DNA from: Pirellulales bacterium
Lineage (GTDB): Bacteria > Planctomycetota > Planctomycetia > Pirellulales > Thermoguttaceae
Length of the DNA: 8,249 bases
Assembly (NCBI GenBank): GCA_030642635.1
Contig: DAOWNK010000139.1
Span: forward strand, 1 to 8,249
Direction: 5' to 3'
Under the pieces are notes generated by a model. That model saw only the letters and a program-made list of their open reading frames with translations, did no database searches and was not told the origin of the DNA. Shown here one piece after another: positions 1-6,421 of the stretch (its first letter is position 1; every line of letters starts with the position of its first letter). A program made the position numbers and the translations under genes.

Positions 1-234
1 AAAGCATCCCGCAAGAAGGCGATCGACGGGGCTACCAGATGGACCCGGCCATTACGTCGGGCCAGGCGCTGCGTGAAGTGGAACTCGACCTGGCAGAAGG
101 GACTGGCATCGTCATGGTCAAGCCCGCGCTGGCTTACCTTGATGTCATCCGTCAGGTCCGCGACCGCTGGCCCGGCGCACCCTTGGCCGCCTACAACGTA
201 TTGGGCCAAGGACGCCGCCGAGTGACTACGCTGA
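1..234 (+). pseudogene. hemB: 3' remnant of hemB, porphobilinogen synthase (delta-aminolevulinate dehydratase), internally deleted
   Basis: The protein family condenses two 5-aminolevulinate molecules into porphobilinogen, an early step of cytoplasmic haem synthesis. From base 3 the frame reads GDRRGYQMDPA, then LREVELDLAEG, VMVKPALAYLDVI and APLAAYN, which are conserved C-terminal blocks of HemB; the Lys in VMVKPA is the Schiff-base lysine of the family. After AAYN (to base 197) the family normally continues with SGEY and about 40 more residues. Here the sequence jumps, in the +1 frame from base 196, to TYWAKDAAE, the extreme C-terminus. The next codon is TGA (223-225) followed by CTA CGC TGA, so the ancestral end was probably EWLR with TGG mutated to TGA. 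The gene therefore carries a deletion of about 40 codons, a frameshift and a nonsense change. The 5' part is outside the window. A functional hemB presumably exists elsewhere, or the assembly is wrong here. Confidence 0.8.
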
Positions 235-346
235 ATTGTATCCGCTGCAGAAGATGGTTGCCGATGGGCGCTATGCCCAATTGTCCAAGGTGGAGAGGTA
301 TGGTATCCTAAATTTGGGGTGTGTTGGGAATTTCACGTGAGAGTCA

Positions 347-1609
347 ATGAACTGGTTCGACTTTTGGAAAAGGTTCGCAACTCACTTCAAGCGGTCGAAG
401 TGCCACCGAATGAACGTGATTATCCAGACGACACATGTACCCGGATCTGTTGCCCTGATCCACGTGACCGAAGCCGGGTCGGGTCGGATGTTCATCGTGG
501 CGTCGTTGTCAGGCCGGGCCGACCCGACCCGGGTCGCGTTGGAGGTGTATGCTCGGATCGCCGGCGCAGTGCGTGACGCGGGGATGGAAATCGTCCACGA
601 GCGGATTTTCGGGAGTCTCGGTGTCGAGCTGGCGGTGAGGGCGGCGCGGGCGGCTGCCCTCGGTGCGAGTGGCAGTGCCGCAGACGGCCCAATCACGTAC
701 ATCGAAGGATGCCCTCCGTGGGGCGAAGGCCTCGCCGGCGTTATCGTGCAGGTGGTCTCATGCACCGGTGCGGATGACAAGGTCTGGACGATCATGGACG
801 GCCGCGTTCCTTGTGGCCGCGGCTGGCGACGTAACGATGCCACGTACCTGGTTCTCCAGAACATCCAGGGGCTTGAGGACGGCCCGAGGTGTGCGGACAC
901 GCCGCCGCTTCAAGCCCGGCGGATGATCGAGCGCGCCGAGCGGATTCTTCGCGAGCAGGGTGCCACGTATCACGACGTCGTCCGCACGTGGTTCTATCTC
1001 GCCGACATCGTGGAGTGGTACGACTCGTTCAACCTGACTCGCAACACCTTGTACGGCGAGTTCGGCCTGATGCCCGCATCCGATAACGGCCATCTCTTGC
1101 TTCCAGCCAGTACGGGAATTGGGGGGATCTCGTCGCAAGACGCCGCGGGAGTGCTGGATCTGTTTGCCGTGACGGGACCCAAAAAATCGCGGCCGCTGAT
1201 CAAGCGACTTTGCAACAAAGGACAGAAGGACGCGTTTCGATACGGTTCGGCCTTTTCGCGCGGGACTCTCATTTGCGATTCCGACGTGTCCCTGATTGAG
1301 TTGTCGGGAACGGCCGCTATTGACGAAACCGGCAAAAGCCTCTATCCAGGCGACATTCACGCTCAAGTCGAATGCACGCTGGACAAGATCGAGACACTAC
1401 TCGATAAAGAAGGGGCAACACTCAAGGATATTTGCGCCGCAACCGTATTCGTGAAACACCCGAACTACGCAAACGTTTTTCGGAAGATCGCCGCCGCGCG
1501 TGGACTTGAGCACTTCCCGGGCGTGTGCGTCGTGGCCGATATCTGTCGGGACGAACTGCTTTTCGAGATGGACGCCGAGGTGGTTTTCGGCCATGGGGAC
1601 GATAGTTGA
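347..1609 (+). CDS. Multi-domain Rid (YjgF/YER057c/UK114) family protein, chorismatase-like
   Basis: This 420-aa protein is built from RidA-like units. The clearest is residues 296-415, with LSGTAAIDETGK, a long helix (VECTLDKIETLLDKEGATL), ATVFVKHPNY and FPGVCVVA. A middle unit, about 165-260, has VVRTWFYLADI and LPASTGIGG, which resemble the FkbO/Hyg5 chorismatase group. Residues 22-105 look like a degenerate N-terminal unit. RidA deaminates reactive enamine/imine intermediates using an Arg in the PxRxCV motif; here that position is Val (FPGVCVV), so classical imine deaminase activity is unlikely. Chorismatases split chorismate into pyruvate and a cyclohexadiene or benzoate product, but I cannot confirm their catalytic residues. 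The stop lies 1 base before the ATG of the octahaem cytochrome, so the two genes form one transcription unit. The start is uncertain: ATG 347 has GAGAG about 7 bases upstream, while ATG 410 (MNVIIQTT) begins nearer the domain but has no ribosome site. The protein appears cytoplasmic, with no signal peptide. Confidence 0.82.
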   Translation: MNWFDFWKRFATHFKRSKCHRMNVIIQTTHVPGSVALIHVTEAGSGRMFIVASLSGRADPTRVALEVYARIAGAVRDAGMEIVHERIFGSLGVELAVRAARAAALGASGSAADGPITYIEGCPPWGEGLAGVIVQVVSCTGADDKVWTIMDGRVPCGRGWRRNDATYLVLQNIQGLEDGPRCADTPPLQARRMIERAERILREQGATYHDVVRTWFYLADIVEWYDSFNLTRNTLYGEFGLMPASDNGHLLLPASTGIGGISSQDAAGVLDLFAVTGPKKSRPLIKRLCNKGQKDAFRYGSAFSRGTLICDSDVSLIELSGTAAIDETGKSLYPGDIHAQVECTLDKIETLLDKEGATLKDICAATVFVKHPNYANVFRKIAAARGLEHFPGVCVVADICRDELLFEMDAEVVFGHGDDS

Positions 1610-1610
1610 C

Positions 1611-4031
1611 ATGAAGTGGTTCGGCATATCGATTGTGATTTTGCTGGTCGTTTTGTTGGCGGTCGGTCTTTGGAAATCCGGATCGAAGGTTACCCCAACA
1701 CCGCCGGAGAGGCCCCAGGCCGCTTTGCAACCCGAGGGCTACGTCGGGGCCGCCAGTTGCCGGGAGTGTCATACGCGGTTCCATGAGTTATGGGCGACGT
1801 CGTACCACGGGCTGGCAATGCAGCCGTTTACCGCCGAACTGGCTCGGACCAAACTCACACCTCAGAAGGACGCGATTGAGGTCGGCGAACGACGCTACAT
1901 TGCTGAGATTGAGAACGGAAAAGGCTGTGTGCGCGAGCGCGGGCCAGACGGAGAAAAGACGTACCCGATCGCGCACGTCATGGGCGGCAAGAATATTTAC
2001 TACTTCCTCGCGCCGAGCGAGCGGGGACGACTGCAATCCCTGCCGCTGGGCTACGACGTCCGCCGCAAGGAATGGTTCGATATCGCCAGCAGCGCTGTGC
2101 GCCACTTTCCAGGGTTGCCCGATGACGAAGCGATCGACTGGAAAGAGCGGGCCTACACATTCAACACCTCGTGCTTCAACTGCCACGTGAGCCAGCTTTC
2201 GACAAACTACGACCTGAAGACCGACACCTACCACACGGTTTGGGCCGAACCGGGGATCAACTGCGAGAGCTGCCACGGCGGAGCGGAGGAGCATGTTCGG
2301 GTGTGTCGCGAGGCACCCGAGGGTCAAGTGCCCAAAGATCTGAAGTTGAAGCTCATCATGCAGGACCGTGGCTACACGGCCCACCAAGTCAATACCGTAT
2401 GCGCCCCGTGCCATGCCAAAATGATCCCGCTGACTAACACATTCCAACTCGGAGATCGATACTTTGATCACTTCGACATGGTCACGTTGGAGCACCCGGA
2501 CTTCTACCCGGACGGGCGCGACCTGGGCGAGAACTACACCTACACGCCTTGGAGAATGAGTCCGTGCGTCAAGTCCGGCAAGCTGGACTGCACGCATTGT
2601 CACACCTCCAGCGGACGCTATCGGCACAAGGACAACCCGAATCAGTCGTGTCTTCCGTGTCACAAGCAACGGGTTGAAAATGTCGCCGCCCATTCGCACC
2701 ATCCGGCCGACAGCGAGGAGAGCAAGTGCATCGCCTGCCACATGCCGATGACCGAGTTCGCGCGGATGTTGCGGAGCGACCATTCAATGCTGCCGCCGAC
2801 GCCCGCAGCTACGATTGCGCTGAAGTCGCCCAACGCTTGCAACCTCTGCCATAAGGACAAGGACGCCGCCTGGGCTGACGAGTGTGTCCGCCAATGGCAT
2901 CCCGACGACTACCAGGCGCCGGTGCTGCACAGGGCGGGCCTGATCGACGCGGCACGAAAACGAGACTGGTCGCGGTTGCCGGAGATGCTGGAATACTTGA
3001 AAGACAAAGATCGCGACGAGGTGTTCGCTAACTCGCTAGTTCGGCTACTGGCCGGCTGTAACGACGAGCGGGCGTGGCCGGCTATTGTCGCCGCGTTACG
3101 GGCAGACCCGTCGCCGCTGGTACGTGCGAGCGCCGCGGACGCTCTGTCTGGCCATCTGACGCGCGAAACACTGGACACTCTGCTGGCGGCGCTTCGCGAC
3201 GAGTACCGCCTGGTTCGCATCCGGGCGGCGGCCACGCTGGCCGCTCTCCCGCCACAAATGCTGGACGGCCAGGCTCGCAAGGACCTCGAAAGTGCCGTGG
3301 CGGAATTCGAGGCGGCCATGAAAGCCAAGCCTGATGATTCGTCTTCCTTCTACAACCTCGGTAACTTCTACATGGAGCGTCAAGAGTTTGAACGTGCGAT
3401 CGCCTCGTTCGAGACCGCAACCCGCCTGGACCCCACCAACATCGCTCCGCTGGTCAACGCGTCGTTGGCATACAGCGCCATGGGTCAAAACGCCAAGGCC
3501 GAGGAGAGCTTGCGCAAAGCGCTCAAGCAGTATCCATGCAACGCCGCGGCGAACTTCAACCTCGGTCTGCTGCTGGCTGAACTGGGCCGCGAGGGCGAAG
3601 CAGAGACGGCTCTTCGCGCGGCGCTTAAGACGGATCCCAATTTGGCGGTGGCGGCGTACAATCTGGGCGTTCTCCTGGGCAAGGACCGGATCGACGAAGC
3701 CATCCGCTGGTGTCGCAAGGCAGCCGAGCTGCGTCCCCAGCAACCCAAGTATGCCTTTACCCTTGCCTTCTACCAGCGAAAGAAGGGCGATATCGAGGGC
3801 GCGATTCAGACGCTCAGGCGGATGGTTGATAAACAGATACCCTACGCCGGCGCCTACATGCTGCTGGGCGAGATTTTGGAACAACAGCAAAAAATCGACC
3901 AGGCCATTGCCGTATACCGCAAAGCACTGGCGAACGAAAAACTATCGAAACGTGAACGGCATGACTTCGCCGCGCGAATCCGTGCGCTCTCATCTCGACG
4001 AACGAACGGCGGGCGGGAAAGCCCACACTGA
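1611..4031 (+). CDS. Membrane-anchored octahaem cytochrome c with HEAT and TPR repeats
   Basis: This 806-aa protein starts at ATG 1611, one base after the upstream stop, with GGGGAC about 10 bases before it. An earlier in-frame start at 1500 would lie inside the Rid gene and lack the membrane segment. Residues 1-20 form an uncleaved-looking hydrophobic anchor (GISIVILLVVLLAVGLW) with no lipobox. Eight CXXCH haem sites are visible: CRECH 50, CFNCH 188, CESCH 218, CAPCH 264, CTHCH 327, CLPCH 347, CIACH 373 and CNLCH 410. The first block (GAASCRECHTRFHELW, then SYHGLAM) is typical of cytochrome c554-type proteins. Residues about 467-547 form HEAT-like helices (LVRASAADAL, LVRIRAAATLAAL), and 577-780 hold about five TPR units (SSFYNLGNFYMERQEFERAI; NFNLGLLLAELG; AAYNLGVLLG). 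It is probably a periplasmic electron carrier or reductase docked to partners by its repeats. The substrate is unknown. Haem maturation would need a cytochrome c biogenesis system elsewhere. Confidence 0.93.
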   Translation: MKWFGISIVILLVVLLAVGLWKSGSKVTPTPPERPQAALQPEGYVGAASCRECHTRFHELWATSYHGLAMQPFTAELARTKLTPQKDAIEVGERRYIAEIENGKGCVRERGPDGEKTYPIAHVMGGKNIYYFLAPSERGRLQSLPLGYDVRRKEWFDIASSAVRHFPGLPDDEAIDWKERAYTFNTSCFNCHVSQLSTNYDLKTDTYHTVWAEPGINCESCHGGAEEHVRVCREAPEGQVPKDLKLKLIMQDRGYTAHQVNTVCAPCHAKMIPLTNTFQLGDRYFDHFDMVTLEHPDFYPDGRDLGENYTYTPWRMSPCVKSGKLDCTHCHTSSGRYRHKDNPNQSCLPCHKQRVENVAAHSHHPADSEESKCIACHMPMTEFARMLRSDHSMLPPTPAATIALKSPNACNLCHKDKDAAWADECVRQWHPDDYQAPVLHRAGLIDAARKRDWSRLPEMLEYLKDKDRDEVFANSLVRLLAGCNDERAWPAIVAALRADPSPLVRASAADALSGHLTRETLDTLLAALRDEYRLVRIRAAATLAALPPQMLDGQARKDLESAVAEFEAAMKAKPDDSSSFYNLGNFYMERQEFERAIASFETATRLDPTNIAPLVNASLAYSAMGQNAKAEESLRKALKQYPCNAAANFNLGLLLAELGREGEAETALRAALKTDPNLAVAAYNLGVLLGKDRIDEAIRWCRKAAELRPQQPKYAFTLAFYQRKKGDIEGAIQTLRRMVDKQIPYAGAYMLLGEILEQQQKIDQAIAVYRKALANEKLSKRERHDFAARIRALSSRRTNGGRESPH

Positions 4032-4139
4032 GTGAAAAAAAGAAAAAAGGTTCAAAAAATGTTGTCTGAAACGCAGTTCGGTAAATGACGCCACGTAAAT
4101 GGGCGGCAACTGAAGGTGGCAAAGTGGAGTAACGCCGAT

Positions 4140-4637
4140 ATGGACATGAAAACCATCGTTAGAAACTGGAAGAAAAACGCTGAGCGGAATAAATCGCTGA
4201 ATTTCCGCTTCTTACGCAGCTTGAAAAGCAAAAGAGAGAAGGCTGTTGACCGAACGGTATGGCGGCTTCATCAAGAGGCGTTCTCAATTATCGACTGCAC
4301 CCGCTGTGCTAATTGCTGCAAGATCGTAAGCCCATTGTTCACCAGCGACGATATCGAGCGAATTGCCGGTTGTCTTGGCATGGAAACCACCGCGTTCGTA
4401 GAGAAGTATTTGGTAAAACCCGACGATGAGGAAGCATTCGAGCCTAAAAGCTTGCCGTGTCCGTTACTGGGGTCGGATAATCTATGCATGATTTACGAAG
4501 TACGACCGAAGACGTGTGCTGAATATCCTCATACCAACAAGCGATATTTCGCTTCCAGAACTCACCTGCATTTGGACAACACATTGTGCTGCCCGGCAGT
4601 TTTTTATATCGTGGAGCAAATGAGGGCAAGACGATGA
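4140..4637 (+). CDS. YkgJ family cysteine-cluster protein
   Basis: This 165-aa protein has the YkgJ (UPF0153) cysteine pattern: C53, C56, C59 and C60 in IDCTRCANCC, then C107 in LPCPLL, C116 in NLCMIYE, C126 in RPKTCAEYP and a final CC at 150-151. The family is thought to bind a metal or Fe-S cluster through these cysteines; its reaction is not established. The N-terminal 45 residues are basic and helical (NFRFLRSLKSKREK), as in other long YkgJ proteins. ATG 4140 is preferred because GGAG lies at 4126-4129, 10 bases upstream; the GTG at 4116 has no comparable site, and ATG 4146 is possible. It is 108 bases past the cytochrome gene on the same strand, so it may be read from the same transcript, but AT-rich DNA between them suggests it could be independent. 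All cluster cysteines are present and the frame is open, so it looks functional. Confidence 0.88.
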   Translation: MDMKTIVRNWKKNAERNKSLNFRFLRSLKSKREKAVDRTVWRLHQEAFSIIDCTRCANCCKIVSPLFTSDDIERIAGCLGMETTAFVEKYLVKPDDEEAFEPKSLPCPLLGSDNLCMIYEVRPKTCAEYPHTNKRYFASRTHLHLDNTLCCPAVFYIVEQMRARR

Positions 4638-4682
4638 AGAACCTTCGTGCGGCGGTTTCGGAAATTCGGAAAGGCTATCAAG

Positions 4683-4783
4683 CAGGTTGAGGAATATCTT
4701 CACCGTGGGCGAGAACCGAACGCCTTGCGTCCCGGCCAGGTAGCAGTAGGAACAGCCATACGGGCAGAAACCATACGGCGAGA
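4683..4783 (-). pseudogene. Fragment of spore photoproduct lyase-like radical SAM protein
   Basis: On the minus strand, bases about 4783 to 4683 encode SPYGFCPYGCSYCYLAG, then GVRFSPTVKIFLNL. The CPYGCSYC piece is a radical SAM CxxxCxxC cluster motif, and the surrounding residues match, from memory, the spore photoproduct lyase (SplB-like) group found in many non-sporulating bacteria, which repairs UV-damaged DNA. Only about 34 recognisable residues remain: the N-terminus and everything past the first helix are missing. Upstream on the minus strand the sequence changes abruptly into the antisense of a DUF6088 gene; downstream it runs into YkgJ antisense. An open frame spans 4482-4841 but only this core looks like the family. 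It is a relic left by a rearrangement, not a working enzyme. Confidence 0.7.
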
Positions 4784-5343
4784 AGAGAGGTTGGGTCTTC
4801 ACTCCAATCCATTTTCGGGATTTAGGGAACGATTTAGGCATCCGAAAGGCCCTTCAAAGTCTCTCCGATCGGGGGGTGATCCGCTGGTTGGCACGGGGGC
4901 TATACCTCTACCCCAAAACCCATCCCAAACTTGGCGTACTCTCCCCAACTCCCGACCAGATCGCCCAGGCACTGGCCGGCAAGGACGACCTGCGGATTCA
5001 ACCCTCGGGCGCCTACGCAGCGAATCTTCTGGGACTATCCGAGCAGGTGCCGGCCAAAGTCGTTTTCCTGACCGACGGAATGAATCGCAAGATCAAGGTC
5101 GGCAATCAGGAGATCATCCTCAAGCGGACCACGCCCAAGAACATGGTCACCGCGGGCCAGACCAGCGGCCTGGTGATCCAGTCCTTGCGCTACCTGGGCA
5201 AGGACCACGTGGACGAAGAAGTGATCGGCACGTTGGCCGAGCGGCTGGGGCCCGACGACCGGCGCCAACTAATCAAAGACATCCGTCACGCTCCAGCCTG
5301 GATCGGCGTAATCTTTCGACGTCTGGCCGAAGGAGACAACTGA
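4780..5343 (+). pseudogene. DUF6088 family AbiEi-like antitoxin, 5'-truncated
   Basis: From about base 4783 the frame reads RGWVFTPIHFRDLG, then IRKALQSLSDRGVIRWLARG, LYLYPKTHPKLG, LQPSGAYAANLLGLS-type blocks (here IQPSGAYAANLLGLS), AKVVFLTDG, LKRTTPKNM and APAWIGVIFRRL. This is nearly a whole DUF6088 protein, a winged-helix antitoxin-like group usually paired with an AbiEii-type nucleotidyltransferase toxin. The usual first 15-20 residues before GWVFTP are absent. Going upstream, the frame runs into the antisense of a radical SAM fragment and meets TAG at 4747-4749. Between that stop and 4876 there is no ATG, GTG or TTG in frame, so the gene has lost its start. A GTG at 4876 could start a 155-aa product, but this would lack most of the DNA-binding helix-turn-helix. 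The expected toxin gene does not follow: at 5347 only a 13-codon ORF occurs, then a helicase scrap. I judge it inactive. Confidence 0.78.
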
Positions 5344-5393
5344 ACCATGGATGAGTTGGAAAATCGCATCAACGAAAGCAGACGGTAGTAGCC

Positions 5394-5507
5394 ATGGCAC
5401 TGAACCCGATCGTTTATACGGACAAGATCGTCCGCAGTTTTCTGAAGTACCAGTTGACGACGTACCCGTTCGCCGACCTGTGGCTTTATGCGATAGCCCA
5501 GAACTAG
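5394..5507 (+). pseudogene. N-terminal scrap of a large DEAD/DEAH-box helicase (tentative)
   Basis: ATG 5394 opens a 37-codon frame beginning MALNPIVYTDKIVRSFLKYQ and continuing LTTYPFAD, ended by TAG at 5505. From memory this resembles the first residues of very large DEAD/DEAH helicases with DUF1998-type C-termini that occur in defence islands, whose N-terminus reads like NPxVYTExVVRSFLRYQLTxYPFAD. The helicase motifs themselves (Walker A, DEAD) would lie far beyond the break and are not present anywhere in the window. No clear ribosome site precedes it. It lies 51 bases after the truncated DUF6088 gene on the same strand. The family match is from recall only, so the identity is moderate to low in confidence, while the truncated state is clear. 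Confidence 0.45.
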
Positions 5508-5624
5508 CGAACTCCGGGCGGGTTTTGAAGTTGGAGCAAGACCTTCTTCGTCAACGCGATGGGGATTACTCCCATGCAATGGCCAAGTCTTGATGAGGAG
5601 ACACAGTTCATCCCAACACTTTGA
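5508..5624 (+). pseudogene. Unidentified coding scrap, in frame after the helicase fragment
   Basis: Immediately after the TAG ending the helicase scrap, the same frame reads RTPGGF, then TGA (5526-5528), then SWSKTFFVNAMGITPMQW and SLDEETQFIPTL before TGA at 5622. The composition, rich in aromatic residues, Met and Gly with a balanced amino-acid mix, looks like real protein, but I do not recognise the family. It may be the continuation of a gene interrupted by nonsense changes, or a separate fragment joined by deletion. The other strand carries a short ORF ending at 5608, which overlaps its tail slightly. Confidence 0.3.
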
Positions 5625-5802
5625 GCAGTTCGATCAAGGCGATCCGTTCGTCCGAGTCCATCTCTGTTAATAAACGTATGACCTCAACCATGGTGCTATT
5701 GTGTCTGGAGTTGTCCTGAACGGCCTCCGCTTGGCAACAACCACGACAAGTCTGGCGACAAGCAGGATTTTGCGTCGCCGTAAGTCCTTTAGTATTAAGC
5801 AC
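5608..5802 (-). CDS. Hypothetical 64-aa protein or gene remnant
   Basis: A minus-strand frame opens with GTG at 5802 and ends with TGA at 5608. The last 30 residues look protein-like: STMVEVIRLLTEM and ERIALIELLKVLG would form two amphipathic helices. The first half is cysteine-rich (ACRQTCRGCC) and less convincing. An internal ATG (MVEVIRLL) would give a 27-residue peptide. No ribosome site precedes the GTG. It lies 8 bases after the stop of the 35-aa ORF and, like it, downstream of the broken abiEii gene, so the two may be pieces of one degraded reading frame. I do not recognise the family. Confidence 0.3.
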   Translation of the reverse strand: MLNTKGLTATQNPACRQTCRGCCQAEAVQDNSRHNSTMVEVIRLLTEMDSDERIALIELLKVLG

Positions 5803-5810
5803 TTGCGAAT

Positions 5811-5918
5811 CTACATCTGGTGCTTTGGGGCAGGCCAGTAGGACAAAGCAGCATTGACCGCCTGTTTGATCTTGCCAAGAAGTCTGTCGTCTACCCTGAC
5901 GGTTTTTGCTTTGTTCAC
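5811..5918 (-). CDS. Small 35-aa ORF directly downstream of abiEii
   Basis: GTG at 5918 opens a frame of 35 residues beginning MNKAKTVRVDDRLLGKIKQA and ending in WPAPKHQM with TAG at 5811. GGAG lies about 10 bases before the GTG, inside the last codons of abiEii, and only 4 bases separate the toxin stop from this start, so translation could be coupled. The product would be basic and mostly one amphipathic helix (DDRLLGKIKQAVNAAL). It is too short for the usual gene finders. It could be a genuine third gene of the AbiE unit or the N-terminus of a longer protein cut short by the TAG; the following 64-aa ORF may be its other half. No known family is recognised. Confidence 0.35.
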   Translation of the reverse strand: MNKAKTVRVDDRLLGKIKQAVNAALSYWPAPKHQM

Positions 5919-5922
5919 GACA

Positions 5923-6421
5923 TCAACTCCAGGGGCCACCCTTGGCCCATTTCGTTGGGGTAGGGCCATGCCCGGAAGCTGCCTTCATAGGAAGCAACAG
6001 GAAGTCCCTGAGGCGCGAGAGCACTTCCGGGAGTTCAGGAACACTTTCTTCGAGACCGCTCTTGCGAGCGAATGCGTTCCACTGGATGGATTTCATCTCG
6101 TCGCGGCCGAACTCATCCGTCAGTGCCAACGGCGGCTCGATTGGAATGTCGGTCTTGCGTCTCTTGAAGGTTGCATCTATTGCACGGATAATGGTGTCGC
6201 CATCGAAGGCGAAGTCCCGCGCCAGCACGTACAGGTCGTAGAAATCCTTCATCCGGCTGTTTGCAATACACGGCATACTCCGAGACGGAAAGGCGGTAGA
6301 GAAGCCGTTCCGTCGCATAGCGCGTCCAGACAAGGTGCGGGTCGTCTCCGGTTTTGCGGATTATGTTGAGATGCCGCTGGCGAACAGATGCCGCGACGTT
6401 CAACGGCTTGTCCTTGGTCAT
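5923..6421 (-). pseudogene. abiEii: AbiEii-type nucleotidyltransferase toxin, core deleted and frameshifted
   Basis: AbiEii is the toxin of type IV toxin-antitoxin systems, a nucleotidyltransferase-fold protein of about 290-310 residues. ATG 6421 has GGAAG about 8 bases upstream and overlaps the abiEi stop by 4 bases (ATGA). The N-terminus is good: NVAASVRQRHLNIIRK, then LVWTRYATERLLYRLSVSEY. Right after, at about 6268-6275, the sequence jumps and changes frame into IANSRMKDFYDLYVLARDF, RAIDATFKRR, PPLALTDEFG and a WAKGGPW C-terminus ending with TGA at 5923, all typical AbiEii C-terminal blocks. About 50 N-terminal and 115 C-terminal residues remain. Roughly 130-150 residues are missing, including the GS-R-x-D-type nucleotidyltransferase site. 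Without its catalytic core and with a frameshift at the joint, it cannot act as the toxin. Confidence 0.85.

Noticed and set aside
223..225. TGA at a Trp position in hemB, and TGA at 5526 before SWSK, suggested UGA read as Trp.
   Set aside because: Intact genes here (Rid protein, cytochrome, YkgJ) end in TGA and use TGG normally for Trp, so recoding is not supported; nonsense mutation is simpler.
319..576. A plus-strand frame reading VNELVRLLEKVRNSLQAVEV over the start of the Rid gene.
   Set aside because: The helical stretch is protein-like, but the frame becomes Arg/Pro-rich after 430 and overlaps the better supported Rid frame; at most it hints that the Rid 5' end is rearranged.
1788..2783. 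A 331-codon minus-strand open frame.
   Set aside because: It is antisense to the haem-binding half of the cytochrome gene, whose eight CXXCH motifs leave no doubt about the coding strand.
4032..4088. An 18-codon GTG ORF in A-rich DNA overlapping the end of the cytochrome gene, in the same frame as YkgJ with one TGA between.
   Set aside because: It is too short and lysine-rich by base composition; YkgJ has its own start and ribosome site at 4140. It might be the stump of a lost gene, but nothing supports that.
4647..5354. A 235-codon plus-strand open frame.
   Set aside because: It is a low-complexity Arg/Gly/Pro-rich reading in another frame of the DUF6088 region; the conserved DUF6088 residues are in the frame that ends at 5343.
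5347..5388. A 13-codon ORF (MDELENRINESRR) right after the DUF6088 stop.
   Set aside because: The position suits a partner toxin start, but it is too short to identify and is closed by tandem stops.
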